A stretch of 64,000 nucleotides of DNA from JAIBJN01 sp963847985 (GTDB lineage Bacteria > Actinomycetota > Thermoleophilia > Gaiellales > Gaiellaceae): contig CAWKBS010000008.1 of assembly GCA_963847985.1 (NCBI GenBank), forward strand, positions 186,001-250,000, read 5' to 3'. Under the pieces are notes generated by a model. It ran no database searches, was not told the origin of the DNA, and worked only from the letters and a program-made list of their open reading frames with translations. Of this stretch, positions 43,524 to 51,829 are shown piece after piece; position 1 is the first letter of the stretch, and each line of letters begins with the position of its first letter. Made by a program: the position numbers and the translations under genes.

Positions 43524-44176
43524 GACGGCGGCAGGGCCCGCTCGACCACGGCGCGTGCCTGGGCGACCGCGCCGGGGGCGATCTGGTGGGCGACCGGGTC
43601 CTCGCGGTAGGCGACGTCGGCACCCGCGGCCTCGAGACGGTCGCGCGCGTCGCGGCCGAACTCGACGCCGATCACCGGGTCGTACGTCCCGTGGGAGATC
43701 GAGACGGGCAGGCCGGCGCGGCCCTCCAGGTCGAGCTCGAACCCCTCGACGGTCGGGATGAATCCGCTCATGGCCACGATCCCGGCCGGGCGGGGGCGCG
43801 AGGCGGCCAGTCCGAGCGCGTGCGACATCACCGCCCCCTGCGAGAAGCCGCCGAGCACCGTGCGTCCGAGGGAGATGCCGGCCTCCGCAAGCGCGGCGTC
43901 GAGCCAGTCCGAAACCTGCGCGAAGGTCGGCAGGAAGGTGTCCCGGTCGGGGAAGCCGATCTCGCGCACTGCGTACCAGTGGGCTCCGCCGGGCGGGAGC
44001 GCGAGCGGCCCGCGCGGGACGAGGCCGAGCAGGCGCTGCTCCGGGTCGAGCAGGTCGAGGAGCGGCAGGAGGTCGAGCTCGTCGGCGCCGCGCCCATGCA
44101 AGAGGACGAGAGCGCCGGCGGGCTCTCCGGCCGCGGGCCGGGTGCGGTGGGCGATCTCGCTCCGCTCGGGAATCAT
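43520..44176 (-). CDS. Alpha/beta-hydrolase carboxylesterase (phospholipase/carboxylesterase family)
   Basis: 218 residues. The oxyanion region is LVLLHGRGADELDLLPL. The nucleophile elbow GGFSQGAVMSHALGL is GxSxG. The acid is in SHGTYDPVIGVEFG and the His in EDPVAHQIAPGA. This matches the Abhydrolase_2 family of small esterases/lysophospholipases. It is cytoplasmic with no signal peptide. Upstream lies a phenylacetate-CoA-ligase remnant, not a functional gene. Confidence 0.87.
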   Translation of the reverse strand: MIPERSEIAHRTRPAAGEPAGALVLLHGRGADELDLLPLLDLLDPEQRLLGLVPRGPLALPPGGAHWYAVREIGFPDRDTFLPTFAQVSDWLDAALAEAGISLGRTVLGGFSQGAVMSHALGLAASRPRPAGIVAMSGFIPTVEGFELDLEGRAGLPVSISHGTYDPVIGVEFGRDARDRLEAAGADVAYREDPVAHQIAPGAVAQARAVVERALPPS

Positions 44177-44185
44177 GCGCTGAGC

Positions 44186-44354
44186 CTAGCCAGCGGGTGA
44201 GAGCGTCCGGCGGTCGACCACGCGCTGGAGCTTGCCGCCCACAGAACGAGGAACCGTGTCAGGGGGGCCGCAGTCGTTCGCGAGGCAGGGTCTCGAGCTC
44301 GGGCTCGAAGATCACCGGGGCATTGTCGTCGCGGCCCCGGGGCGGCACAAGCAC
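44186..44354 (-). pseudogene. Internally deleted phenylacetate-CoA-ligase-like (paaK) remnant
   Basis: The minus strand encodes VIFEPELETLPRERLRPP and then a stop, a good match to the start of PaaK-type AMP ligases. Directly after, in another frame, comes DTVPRSVGGKLQRVVDRRTL, like the PaaK C-terminal end (PRSEGKAKRV.DRR), ending at a TAG at 44186. About 400 residues of the enzyme core are missing between the two pieces. It lies 3 nt after the stop of the Lys-rich gene. Confidence 0.55.
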
Positions 44355-44357
44355 CGG

Positions 44358-45173
44358 TCAGTCCCGGCGGTCGCCCTTCTTGCCCTTCTTGCCCTTCTTC
44401 TCGTCGCGGCGCTCGTCGCGCTTGTCGGCCTTGTCCTCGCGCTGCTTGTCCTTCTCGGCCCTGCGCTCGTCGCGCTTGTCGGACTTCTCCTCGCGCCGCT
44501 CGTCGCGCTTGTCGGCCTTGTCCTCGCGCTGCTTGTCCTTCTCGGCCCTGCGCTCGTCGCGCTTGTCGGCCTTCGGCTCGTCGCGCCGCTTGTTCTTCTC
44601 GGCCTTGGGCGCGTCGCGCTCCTCGGCCTTGTCCTCGCGCCGCTCTTCCTTCTCGGCCTTGCGCTTCTCGCGTTCCTCGGCCTTCTCCTGGCGCCGCTCG
44701 TCCCTGCGGTCGGGCTTGTCGGTGGGCGGCTTGCCCGGCTTGGGAGGCTCGCGCGGAGGCACGGGCGGCAGCGGCTCTTGCGGCGGAGGCGGAGGAGGCG
44801 GGGGAGGAGGCGGGGGAGGCGGAGGGTTTGCGCCCGGCCTGCCGGGCGACGAGCCGTCGCCGGACCGGTCGGAGTCGTCGCCGGATCCGCCGGAGCCGGA
44901 CGAGGCGGTATCCCCGAGGACGCCGCTCGAAGCGGGAGTTGAGGGCGCCGAAGGAGCCTGTGGGGCATTCGGCGCGGCCTCGACCTCGTCCTCGGGCTGG
45001 GGAGCCAGGGCTTCGGCGACGATCTCGCCGGCCTGCGCGGTGCCGCGCAGCGGAGCGGGCAGGCTGTCGAGCGGCCTGTCTCCGGGCAGCACCATAGGTG
45101 CCAACGCGAGCAGCGTGATGACCACGCTGAGCGCGATGGTCCAAAGCGCGTGTGTGCCTAGACGGCTCCCCAC
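44358..45173 (-). CDS. Membrane-anchored low-complexity protein (poly-Pro, Lys/Arg/Glu repeats)
   Basis: 271 residues from GTG at 45173. An N-terminal membrane helix (WTIALSVVITLLALAPMVL) is followed by an Ala/Pro/Ser/Asp-rich segment, a run of about 15 Pro, and a C-terminal 120-residue tail of highly charged repeats such as KADKRDERRAEKDKQREDKA. Part of that tail is an exact tandem DNA repeat (64 nt at 44419-44482 and again at 44509-44572). The Pro run could span the cell wall, and the tail would be a polyampholyte. No family was recognised. Reverse-strand frames here are artefacts of the repeat. Confidence 0.6.
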   Translation of the reverse strand: MGSRLGTHALWTIALSVVITLLALAPMVLPGDRPLDSLPAPLRGTAQAGEIVAEALAPQPEDEVEAAPNAPQAPSAPSTPASSGVLGDTASSGSGGSGDDSDRSGDGSSPGRPGANPPPPPPPPPPPPPPPQEPLPPVPPREPPKPGKPPTDKPDRRDERRQEKAEEREKRKAEKEERREDKAEERDAPKAEKNKRRDEPKADKRDERRAEKDKQREDKADKRDERREEKSDKRDERRAEKDKQREDKADKRDERRDEKKGKKGKKGDRRD

Positions 45174-45223
45174 CCTTGTCCCATCGGCCGATCTTCCCTC
45201 CGACTTGAACCGTAGACGACCAT

Positions 45224-46153
45224 CTATCCGGTTGGAACCCCTGATTCGTCCAGTATTTGCCGCAGCGCACTCGCATTGTGCGGGGCCTGGGCGACGAGCT
45301 CCCCCTGCGGCGTGCGGTTCCAGCGGTTGTTGTTGAAGAGGACGTAGACCGCGTCTGCCGTCTTCCCGAGCCCGCGTAGGGGCTCGACCCACTCCGCCAG
45401 CTCCTCCCCGGAGTAGTCGTAGTCGAAACGGTCGCTGGCGCTGCCGCCGCGGACGTTCCAGGTGTCCGCGTTGCGGCCGTGGAAGCGGGCGTACGCGAGC
45501 GGGCTCGTGGCCGCGACGACCGTGGGGACGAGGTTCTTCGCCTCCGTCCGGGGCGCGTCCACGATCACGTTGGCCGCCCCGAGTCTCTTCGAGCAGCGCG
45601 AGGGTGGAGGCCCGGTTCTCCTCGTCCAGCCAGCTCCGGTGGCGGAACTCGACGAGGGGCCGGTCGCCGTCGAGCTGCTCGACGGCCCAGCGGAGGTAGT
45701 CCACGGACACATCCTTGTAGACGACGTAGGAGGGAAATTGGAGAAGGACGCCGCCGAGCTTGCCTGTCTCACGCAGCGGCTCGAGCGCCTGGTGGAAGCG
45801 CCGGAAGACCTCCGCGCGGAACTCGCGGGGCGGTCGGTCGACCCGGCCGCGGTCGTCGACGGGCGCGCCCTCGCGGAGGTCGGGCGGGAGCTGCTCGGCC
45901 TTCACCGGATGGCGGGTCATGACGCCGAAGGCCTTCACGTGCATCACGAAGCCGGGCGGCGTGCGCTCGACCCAGCGCGAGACCATCGTCTCGTCCGGGA
46001 GCCGGTAGTAGGTGGAGTCGACCTCGACCGTGGAGAAGCGCTCGGCGTAGTACCGAGGCGCGCCTCGGCCGACTTGACCTCCTTCGGGTACCAGTGCTTC
46101 GTCAGGGCCTCGTCGGCCCACGAGCACGTGCCGATGCGGATCGCGGCGCTCAA
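45224..46153 (-). CDS. DUF72 protein (two frameshifts)
   Basis: About 310 residues from TTG at 46153 (GTG 46162 is also possible). It starts IRIGTCSWADEALTKHWYP, with a shift (one missing base) near 46060 into YYAERFSTVEVDSTYYRLPD and GFVMHVKAFGVMTRH. It continues with LGGVLLQFPSYVVYKDVSVD and VEFRHRSWLDEENRASTLAL. A second shift (one extra base) near 45580 leads to LAYARFHGRNADTWNVRG and AVYVLFNNNRWNRTPQGELV. All DUF72 (YecE) landmarks are present. It is a TIM-barrel of unknown activity. It is downstream of the radical SAM gene on the same strand. Confidence 0.8.
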
Positions 46154-46203
46154 GCCCGACACGCTAGCGAGGCAGCCTTGCGCGGTGCCGCAGGAGGCCG
46201 GTA

Positions 46204-47121
46204 CTAGACGGCGAGCGCGAGCTGGTCCTGCCGGCGCGGCACGGGCCGACCGCCGCCGGCCGGAGCCAGCCCGTGGCGGAGGCGCAGGCGCGCGAAGCGC
46301 TCGCCGATCTGCTCCTGGTAGGCCTTGGGCGCGTACGCGCGTCTGCCGTAGAGCTGCACGTAGCGCGGGTAGAGGAACGGATAGGCCTGCTTCAGCCACG
46401 GCATGAAGTGGTCACGAATGCCTGGGCGGACATGGAGCACGATCGCCGAGGCCCACGAGACGCCGGCCTCGGCGCAGGCGGCCAGCACCTCGTCGAGGCG
46501 CTCCTCGTCGTCGGTCAGGCCGGGGAGGACGGGCGCGACGAGCACGCCGGTGCGGATGCCGGCGTCAGCGAAGCGCCGCAGGATCTCGAAGCGCTTGCGG
46601 CCGGGCGGCGTTCCTGGCTCGACGACACGGCGGACGTCCTCGTCCAGCGTCCCGATGCTCATGGACACCGTCAGTGCGGCCACGTCGTGCAGCCGCCGGT
46701 AGGCGTCGAGGTCGCGGACGATCAGGGTCGACTTCGTCAGGATCGAGAGCGGGTTGCGGAAGTCGGCCAGCGCCTCGATCACGCCACGCGTGAGCCGGTA
46801 GCGCCCCTCGCAGTGCTGGTAGGGGTCGGTGGCCGTGCCCATGGCCACCGTCTCCCCTTCCCAGCGCGGTGACGCGAGCTCGCGTCTGAGCACCTCGACG
46901 ACGTTCGTCTTGACGACGATCTTCGAGGAGAAGTCGTCGCCGATCCCCAGGTCCAGGTAGCTGTGGAACGCGCGGGCGAAGCAGTAGTGGCAGCTATGCG
47001 TGCACCCGCGGTACGGGTTCACAGTCCAGCGGAAGGGGATCCGGCTCAGCTCCGGCACCCGGTTCAGAGCCGACTTGCAGGTGTCTTCGAGGTAGTGCGC
47101 GCGAGCCACGTCTGCACCCAC
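46204..47121 (-). CDS. Rv2578c-family radical SAM protein
   Basis: 305 residues from GTG at 47121. The [4Fe-4S] motif is NPYRGCTHSCHYCFARAFH (CxxxCxxC), followed by LRRELASPRWEGETVAMGTA, TDPYQHCEGRYRLTRGVIEA and ILTKSTLIVRDLDAYRRL. It belongs to the spore-photoproduct-lyase-like branch that includes mycobacterial Rv2578c. A LexA-type box lies 3 to 18 nt upstream of the start, so it is probably repressed by LexA and induced by DNA damage. The substrate is unknown. The gene appears leaderless or nearly so. Confidence 0.88.
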   Translation of the reverse strand: MGADVARAHYLEDTCKSALNRVPELSRIPFRWTVNPYRGCTHSCHYCFARAFHSYLDLGIGDDFSSKIVVKTNVVEVLRRELASPRWEGETVAMGTATDPYQHCEGRYRLTRGVIEALADFRNPLSILTKSTLIVRDLDAYRRLHDVAALTVSMSIGTLDEDVRRVVEPGTPPGRKRFEILRRFADAGIRTGVLVAPVLPGLTDDEERLDEVLAACAEAGVSWASAIVLHVRPGIRDHFMPWLKQAYPFLYPRYVQLYGRRAYAPKAYQEQIGERFARLRLRHGLAPAGGGRPVPRRQDQLALAV

Positions 47122-47123
47122 TA

Positions 47124-47139
47124 TAGAACATATGTTCGT
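47124..47139. promoter_or_regulatory. LexA (SOS) box
   Basis: TAGAACATATGTTCGT contains the perfect palindrome GAACATATGTTC (47126-47137). This matches the actinobacterial LexA consensus with GAAC-4-GTTC spacing. It lies 3 nt upstream of the radical SAM start and about 70 nt upstream of the divergent sigma-factor gene. Confidence 0.8.
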
Positions 47140-47209
47140 ATTGGGCGAGTGTCGGCGCGAGGGCGTATCGTGGGGTTAGGCCCGGCAGGGGCCGGACACA
47201 GGACACCTG

Positions 47210-48245
47210 ATGGACGCGCAGCTTCTAGCTCTGCTCGATCGCGCCGAGGAGCACGAGTGCCTCGAGTACTCGGCCCTGGACGAGATCGTCGAGACGCTCG
47301 AGCTCGGCGAGGAGGACCTCGAGGAGCTCTACGAGGAGGTGGCGCGGCGCGGGATCGAGCTCCGGGACGACTGCGGCCGCGAGGCCAAGGCGACCTACGT
47401 CAACGGCGACCTCGCCTTCGCCACCACCGACGCCCTCCAGCTCTTCATGCAGGAGATCGGCCGCTATCCCCTGCTCGACGAAGGAACAGGAGATCGAGCT
47501 CTCACAGCGCGTCGAGCGCGGCGACCTCGAGGCGAAGGAGCAGATGATCAACTCCAACCTGCGCCTGGTCGTCTCGATCGCCAAGCGCTACCAGGGACAC
47601 GGCCTCACGCTGCTCGACCTGATCCAGGAGGGGATCATCGGCCTCATCCGCGCGGTCGAGAAGTTCGACTGGCGCAAGGGCTTCAAGTTCTCCACGTACG
47701 CGACCTGGTGGATCCGGCAGGCAGTGCAGCGCGGCGTGGCGAACAAGTCACGCGAGATCCGCGTCCCGGTGCACATCGTCGAGCGGGAGCAGCGCATCTC
47801 GCGCGCGGAGCGCGACCTCGCCCCGCGGCTCGGCCGCATGCCCACCGACGAGGAGGTGGCGGACGCGGCCCGCATCACGGTCACGCAGGTGGCCGAGGTG
47901 CGCGGCGCGGCGCGCGCGGTGACGAGCCTCGACAAGCCGATCTCCGAGGCGAGCGGGACGACCTTCCAGGAGCTGCTCGCCGGCGGCGAGGAGGACGTCG
48001 AGCAGGAGGTCACGATCAACCTCGCCCAGGAGGCGCTCCGCGACGCGCTCGACGAGCTGCCCGACCGCGAGCGCGAGGTGCTGAAGCGGCGTTACGGCCT
48101 GAACGGCGAGCGCGACCCCGAGTCGCTGGAGGAGATCGGCCGCGTCCTCGGGATCACGCGCGAGCGCGTGCGCCAGATCGAGGCGGACGCGCTCGAGAGG
48201 CTCGCCGTGCGGCGCGAGATCGCCGCGCTCCAGGGCGTCGTCTAA
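47210..48245 (+). CDS. RpoD-like sigma-70 factor (single frameshift)
   Basis: About 344 residues from ATG at 47210, with AGGA upstream. The N-terminal region-1.1-like part (LEYSALDEIVETLELGEEDL) and region 1.2 (DALQLFMQEIGRYPLLD) are followed, after one extra base near 47481, by EQEIELSQRVERGDLEAKEQ. Then come region 2 (SNLRLVVSIAKRYQGHGLTL, STYATWWIRQAVQRGVANKS), region 3 (RLGRMPTDEEVADAARI) and region 4 (LEEIGRVLGITRERVRQIEA). It directs RNA polymerase to promoters; whether it is the primary factor is not clear. It is divergent from the SOS-box gene. Confidence 0.85.
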
Positions 48246-49018
48246 TGCCGCAGCGGTTGGTTCTGCCGGCCCTGGCGGCGCTGCTGGTGAGCGCGCCCGC
48301 GGCGGAGGCGGCGACCTGGAGCGAGCGCACGGCCGCCGCCGCCCGCTACGTCGAGCAGCGGGCCGGCGTCGAGAGCTTCGCCCTCGCCGACGACCGCGGC
48401 CGCCTCCACGGCTATCGAATGCGCATGCGCGCGCCCTCGGCCAGCCTCCTCAAGGCGATGGCGCTCGTCGCCTACCTGAACCTCCCGTCGGTGCGCGGGC
48501 GGGCGCTGAATGACCGCGACCGGAGCCTGCTCGGCCCGATGATCCGCCGCTCCGACAACCCGGCCGCCGGCACGGTGCTGGGGGCGGTGGGCGCGGCCCG
48601 CCTCTACCGCCTAGCCGCGCGGGCGGGCATGCTCGACTTCAGCTTCGCCTGGCCGATCTGGGGGAACTCGACGACGAGCGCACGCGACCAGGCGCGCTTC
48701 TTCTATCGGATCACCTCGCTCGTCCCGCGCCGCCACCGCGGCTACACGCTGGCCGTGCTGGCGAGCATCGTGCCCTCGCAGCGCTGGGGGATCCCGCCGG
48801 TTCGGCCGCCCGGGTGGACGATCCATTTCAAGGGTGGCTGGGGCTCGGGCACCGGCCTCGTTGCGCATCAGTCGGCGCTCCTGCGCGGGGACGGGCGCCG
48901 GCTCGCGCTCTCGGTGATCACGCGCTCGAACCCGAGCCACTCGTACGGCACGACGACGATTCGCGGAGTGGCGGCGAGGATGCTGGCGCGGCCGCTCCCC
49001 GTGGCTCCGCCGTGGTAA
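48245..49018 (+). CDS. Exported serine beta-lactamase-fold protein
   Basis: 257 residues. The ATG overlaps the sigma stop (TAATG). A signal peptide (LVLPALAALLVSAPAAEA) is followed by a class-A-like fold: PSASLLKAMALVAYL (SxxK), IRRSDNPAAGTVLGA (SDN) and IHFKGGWGSGTG in place of KTG. It lacks a clear class A Glu166 motif. It is probably a DD-peptidase-like or esterase-like protein acting on the cell wall rather than a resistance enzyme. It is co-transcribed with the sigma factor, which is an unusual pairing. Confidence 0.75.
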   Translation: MPQRLVLPALAALLVSAPAAEAATWSERTAAAARYVEQRAGVESFALADDRGRLHGYRMRMRAPSASLLKAMALVAYLNLPSVRGRALNDRDRSLLGPMIRRSDNPAAGTVLGAVGAARLYRLAARAGMLDFSFAWPIWGNSTTSARDQARFFYRITSLVPRRHRGYTLAVLASIVPSQRWGIPPVRPPGWTIHFKGGWGSGTGLVAHQSALLRGDGRRLALSVITRSNPSHSYGTTTIRGVAARMLARPLPVAPPW

Positions 49019-49092
49019 TCCGGCGGTCCACGAAAACGAGGAGCCCGGTTCTCTCACCTCGGAAGGGCTGCGGCTACCCCCCGAGGATGACC

Positions 49093-49118
49093 GTGCTCCT
49101 CGCTCTCTCGAGGAGCAC
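49093..49118 (+). terminator. Hairpin terminator
   Basis: A 10-bp perfect stem (GTGCTCCTCG / CGAGGAGCAC) with a CTCTCT loop lies 75 nt after the peptidase-like gene, between convergent genes. Confidence 0.6.
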
Positions 49119-49168
49119 TATCGGCACGGGCGGCCCGGAACTTGAGGCCCTACGCAATAAGCCGTGCG

Positions 49169-50053
49169 CTACGGGAAGCGCGAGCTCTCCGGGTCGAGGT
49201 CGAGCCCCCCGCCGTCACGGCAGTCCGGCGGCACGAGGTACTCGGTGCCCGCGCCGCTCCGGCCGGCGTTCTCGGCGAGCTGCTGGCCCATCAGACGGCG
49301 AGCGGCGTCTTCGGACAGGCCGAGCCGCTGCCCGAGCCCGACTCCTGACTGGAACGCATAGCACTCGGTCGTCCCCTCGTTTCGGACGCCGCGCAGGTGC
49401 CAGGCCTCGTGCGCTAGCACCGCGAGCGCCCGGCCGGTCTGGCTCCCGGTCACCTCGCCGTCGAAGGCGAGGCGGTAGAGGTCGAGGCAGCGCTCGGGCG
49501 TCAGGTAGGTGAGGTCGCCGCCGACCGTGGCCACCCCGTCGGCGTGCTGAACGGCGCCGACGTACTGTCCGGACTCGTCGCAGCGAACGCGGACCTCCTT
49601 CCCCGCGATCGTCGATGCCTCCTGCGAGAAGCGGGCCTGCGCCTCGGTCCTGGTGTCCACGCTCAGGGAGTCCCAGCCCGTCCGACTCATGACGAGCCAG
49701 AGGAGCAGGAGCGCTCCGATCACGGCGACGCCCAGCAGGAACTGCCGCACCGGAGTGCCGAAGCCGAGCGCCTCCTCGACCTCGTCGTCCTCCTCGTCCG
49801 CGAAAGGCCAGTAGTAGCCGTAGAGCTCCCGGTCGATCTCCTGCGGCCCGCGATCGGGGCGGGGTCTGGGCGGCCGGCCCAGCGCTCCGAGGAAGAAGTT
49901 GACCTCGAGCCCGAGCACGACCAGGAACGCGATCCAAACGGGCACAGCGGAGCGCACCTCGTAGGGCCCGAAGATCGCGGCGAGCACGAAGACGATCAGC
50001 GCGGCACGAATTGCCGTCGGCAGCATGGGGAGCCGCTCCACCACCCGGTGCAT
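49169..50053 (-). CDS. Membrane-anchored zincin-like metalloprotease
   Basis: 294 residues from ATG at 50053. Two closely spaced N-terminal helices (AIRAALIVFVLAAIFGPYEV, PVWIAFLVVLGLEVNFFLG), a loop and a third helix (QFLLGVAVIGALLLLWLVMS) precede an extracytoplasmic domain. That domain contains LAVLAHEAWHLRGVRNEGTT (HExxH zinc motif) and ECYAFQSGVGLGQRLGLSED. The arrangement resembles small membrane zincins that cleave cell-surface proteins. The exact family was not recognised. Confidence 0.65.
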   Translation of the reverse strand: MHRVVERLPMLPTAIRAALIVFVLAAIFGPYEVRSAVPVWIAFLVVLGLEVNFFLGALGRPPRPRPDRGPQEIDRELYGYYWPFADEEDDEVEEALGFGTPVRQFLLGVAVIGALLLLWLVMSRTGWDSLSVDTRTEAQARFSQEASTIAGKEVRVRCDESGQYVGAVQHADGVATVGGDLTYLTPERCLDLYRLAFDGEVTGSQTGRALAVLAHEAWHLRGVRNEGTTECYAFQSGVGLGQRLGLSEDAARRLMGQQLAENAGRSGAGTEYLVPPDCRDGGGLDLDPESSRFP

Positions 50054-50148
50054 GCCCTGACGGTAGCCCCACCGACGTTCAGCGACGAGCGCCTGGAGCA
50101 TCGCCGGTTCGAGAAGATCCTTCGGTAGCCATTCACCAGGGAGGTCAC

Positions 50149-50490
50149 ATGCACACGATCATTCGGTCGGGCGAGCTCCGTCCGAGCCGCGGCGGCACGA
50201 TCACGTTCGAGGGCGAGCCGCACGGCTCGGGGGTCTCGTTCTTCCTTGTCGACAGCGAGCCGGGCGCGGGGCCGGACCTGCACCGGCATCCCTACTCGGA
50301 GACGTGGATCGTCCGCTCCGGCACGGCGCGCTTCACCGCCGGCGGCGAGGAGCTCGACGCCGGCCCCGGGGACATCGTCGTCGTCGGCGCCGAGACGCCG
50401 CACAAGTTCAAGAACTCTGGGCCCGGCAAGCTGGACATCGTCTGCATCCACGCCTCGCCGGTGATGATCCAGGAGAACCTCGAGGAGTGA
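50149..50490 (+). CDS. Cupin-domain protein
   Basis: 113 residues from ATG at 50149, preceded by GGGAGG. Cupin motif 1 is PDLHRHPYSETWIVRSG and motif 2 is AGPGDIVVVGAETPHKFKNS, giving the usual His and Glu metal ligands. It is a stand-alone small beta-barrel. It could be an isomerase, dioxygenase or binding protein; the ligand is unknown. It is followed after 17 nt by a Dabb-type gene and is probably co-expressed with it. Confidence 0.8.
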   Translation: MHTIIRSGELRPSRGGTITFEGEPHGSGVSFFLVDSEPGAGPDLHRHPYSETWIVRSGTARFTAGGEELDAGPGDIVVVGAETPHKFKNSGPGKLDIVCIHASPVMIQENLEE

Positions 50491-50507
50491 GCCGGTAAGC
50501 TCCGCCC

Positions 50508-50810
50508 GTGCTCGCGCCCAGGATCCGCCACACGGTCGCCTTCGCGCTCGGCCACGAGGAGGGCTCCGAGGAAGAGCAGGACTTTCTGGCGACCGCTGCC
50601 CGGCTCGCGGAGATCCCGGGCGTCGAGGCGTTCGAGGTGCTCCGCGAGGTGAGCCCGAAGAACGGCTTCCGCTTCGGCCTCTCGATGGAGTTCGCCGACC
50701 AGTCCGCGTACGACGGGTACAACGAGCACCCGACACACGTCGCCTTCGTGCAGGAGCGCTGGCTCCCCGAGGTCAGCGACTTCCTCGAGGTCGACTACAC
50801 CGCCGTCTGA
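50508..50810 (+). CDS. Dabb (stress-responsive A/B barrel) domain protein
   Basis: 100 residues from GTG at 50508. It begins IRHTVAFALGHEEGSEEEQD and continues with FLATAARLAEIPGVEAFEVL, FRFGLSMEFADQSAYDGYNE and HPTHVAFVQERWLPEVSDFL. These are the landmarks of the Dabb dimeric barrel. Members are induced by stress or act as small cyclases; function is not predictable here. Confidence 0.8.
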   Translation: MLAPRIRHTVAFALGHEEGSEEEQDFLATAARLAEIPGVEAFEVLREVSPKNGFRFGLSMEFADQSAYDGYNEHPTHVAFVQERWLPEVSDFLEVDYTAV

Positions 50811-50827
50811 GCCGCTCGAAGCGCGGC

Positions 50828-51211
50828 TCAGCTGCCGGCGTTCTCGGAGACGTACGCCGCGACGTCTTGGATCTGCTGCTCGGTGAGCCTCTCGGAAAAC
50901 GCGGGCATCCCGCCGCCGCCGTTCGTGACCTGTCCGACGACGGTGTCGAAGTCCGGCTGGAGCTCGTCGAGGTTCGGCCCGCGCAGTTGGCCGGAGCTGC
51001 CCGCGGCGGCCAGCGTGTGGCAGCCCCCGCACCCGGCTATGGCCCAGACCTCCTCCCCGGCGACGGCATCCCCGCCGGAGCCCTCGGCGGGCGCCGAGGT
51101 CGCCGTGGCCGACGTGTCGGCCGCGTCGTCGTCGCCCCCACAGGCGGCGAGCCCGACGAGGAGCGCGAGGCACACGGCGAAGAGAGTGGAAGTCGCTCGC
51201 AGCAGTGTCAT
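50828..51211 (-). CDS. Small lipoprotein cytochrome c
   Basis: 127 residues from ATG at 51211. A lipoprotein signal (FAVCLALLVGLAAC) and an acidic linker are followed by haem motif WAIAGCGGCHTLAAAGSSGQ (CxxCH), GPNLDELQPDF, and the distal Met in GGGGMPAFSERLTEQQIQDV. It is a mono-haem class I cytochrome anchored outside the membrane, for electron transfer. It is a close paralogue of the gene at 56518-56901, sharing TNGGGGM and the same length. Confidence 0.88.
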   Translation of the reverse strand: MTLLRATSTLFAVCLALLVGLAACGGDDDAADTSATATSAPAEGSGGDAVAGEEVWAIAGCGGCHTLAAAGSSGQLRGPNLDELQPDFDTVVGQVTNGGGGMPAFSERLTEQQIQDVAAYVSENAGS

Positions 51212-51332
51212 CGCCTGTCGATCGGCCGGACCGTATGCCCGCACGTGTTCTCGTGTCAAGGGATACAAGAATCGGGCCAGCTCAGCGTCCGCTCCCGTGG
51301 GGCCCGGGAGCGGACGCCAGTCTCTGAGTCGC

Positions 51333-51440
51333 TTACTCGAGCGTTCGAAAGCTGAGGCCGGCGAGCGCGGAGCCTGCCGTGGGCAGCGTGACGAGCACGC
51401 CCACCAGGACGGCCAGACCGAGACGGCGAAGACGAGTCAT
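51333..51440 (-). CDS. 35-residue secreted peptide
   Basis: ATG at 51440 follows AAGGAGG with ideal 5-nt spacing, the best ribosome-binding site in this part of the window. The product starts MTRLRRLGLAVLVGVLVTLP, then TAGSALAGLSFRTLE. It is a complete signal peptide with an ALA cleavage site, leaving only about 8 residues (GLSFRTLE). It could be a secreted signalling peptide precursor, or a membrane micropeptide if not cleaved. It has no close neighbour on the same strand. Confidence 0.5.
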   Translation of the reverse strand: MTRLRRLGLAVLVGVLVTLPTAGSALAGLSFRTLE

Positions 51441-51829
51441 GTCAACCTCCTTCGAAGAGACGAGCGTTCCAGGCGTCGTTCGTGTGCCGGACGAGTTCGG
51501 TTGTCGCCGCGAACGCCGGGAGACCGGACACTCATGCTAAAAACGTGACACTCGCTACAAGTTTTCTCATCTCCAAGCGTCTGTAAAGACGAGGGGACTG
51601 GGAATGCCCCTCTCTCGGAACTGCGGCTGCACGAAGGGGCTGGGGCCGGGAGGCGTCCCGGCCCCAGACCTGGCTGGGCTGCCCCGGTTCCCACCGCATC
51701 AGTGGACAATCCCCGTGGAAACGGCGCAACAGCGCGGGTCCATGTCCGAGCGGGAGAGGGGCTTCATCCGGCGTCGGCTCAGCGAAAAATTCGCCCACCC
51801 CGCATGGTTGAGCGGGATTGCCGGTGGTT
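51441..51829. other. Gene-free region upstream of the peptide gene and tRNA fragment
   Basis: No convincing gene. The part 51530-51600 is unusually AT-rich for this genome (runs such as GCTAAAAACGTGACAC) and is probably the promoter of the 35-residue peptide. A hairpin lies at 51641-51666. A 75-codon frame starting at 51604 lacks a ribosome-binding site and any similarity. Confidence 0.4.
51641..51666. terminator. GC-rich hairpin
   Basis: An 11-bp perfect stem (TGGGGCCGGGA / TCCCGGCCCCA) with a GGCG loop lies in the gene-free region. It could be a terminator for an unannotated transcript entering from the right. Confidence 0.45.

Noticed and set aside
44197..45336. Ser/Gly/Leu-rich frame opposite the Lys-rich gene
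   Set aside because: A direct product of the repeat composition on the other strand. The minus-strand gene has a start, membrane helix and biased but consistent coding pattern.
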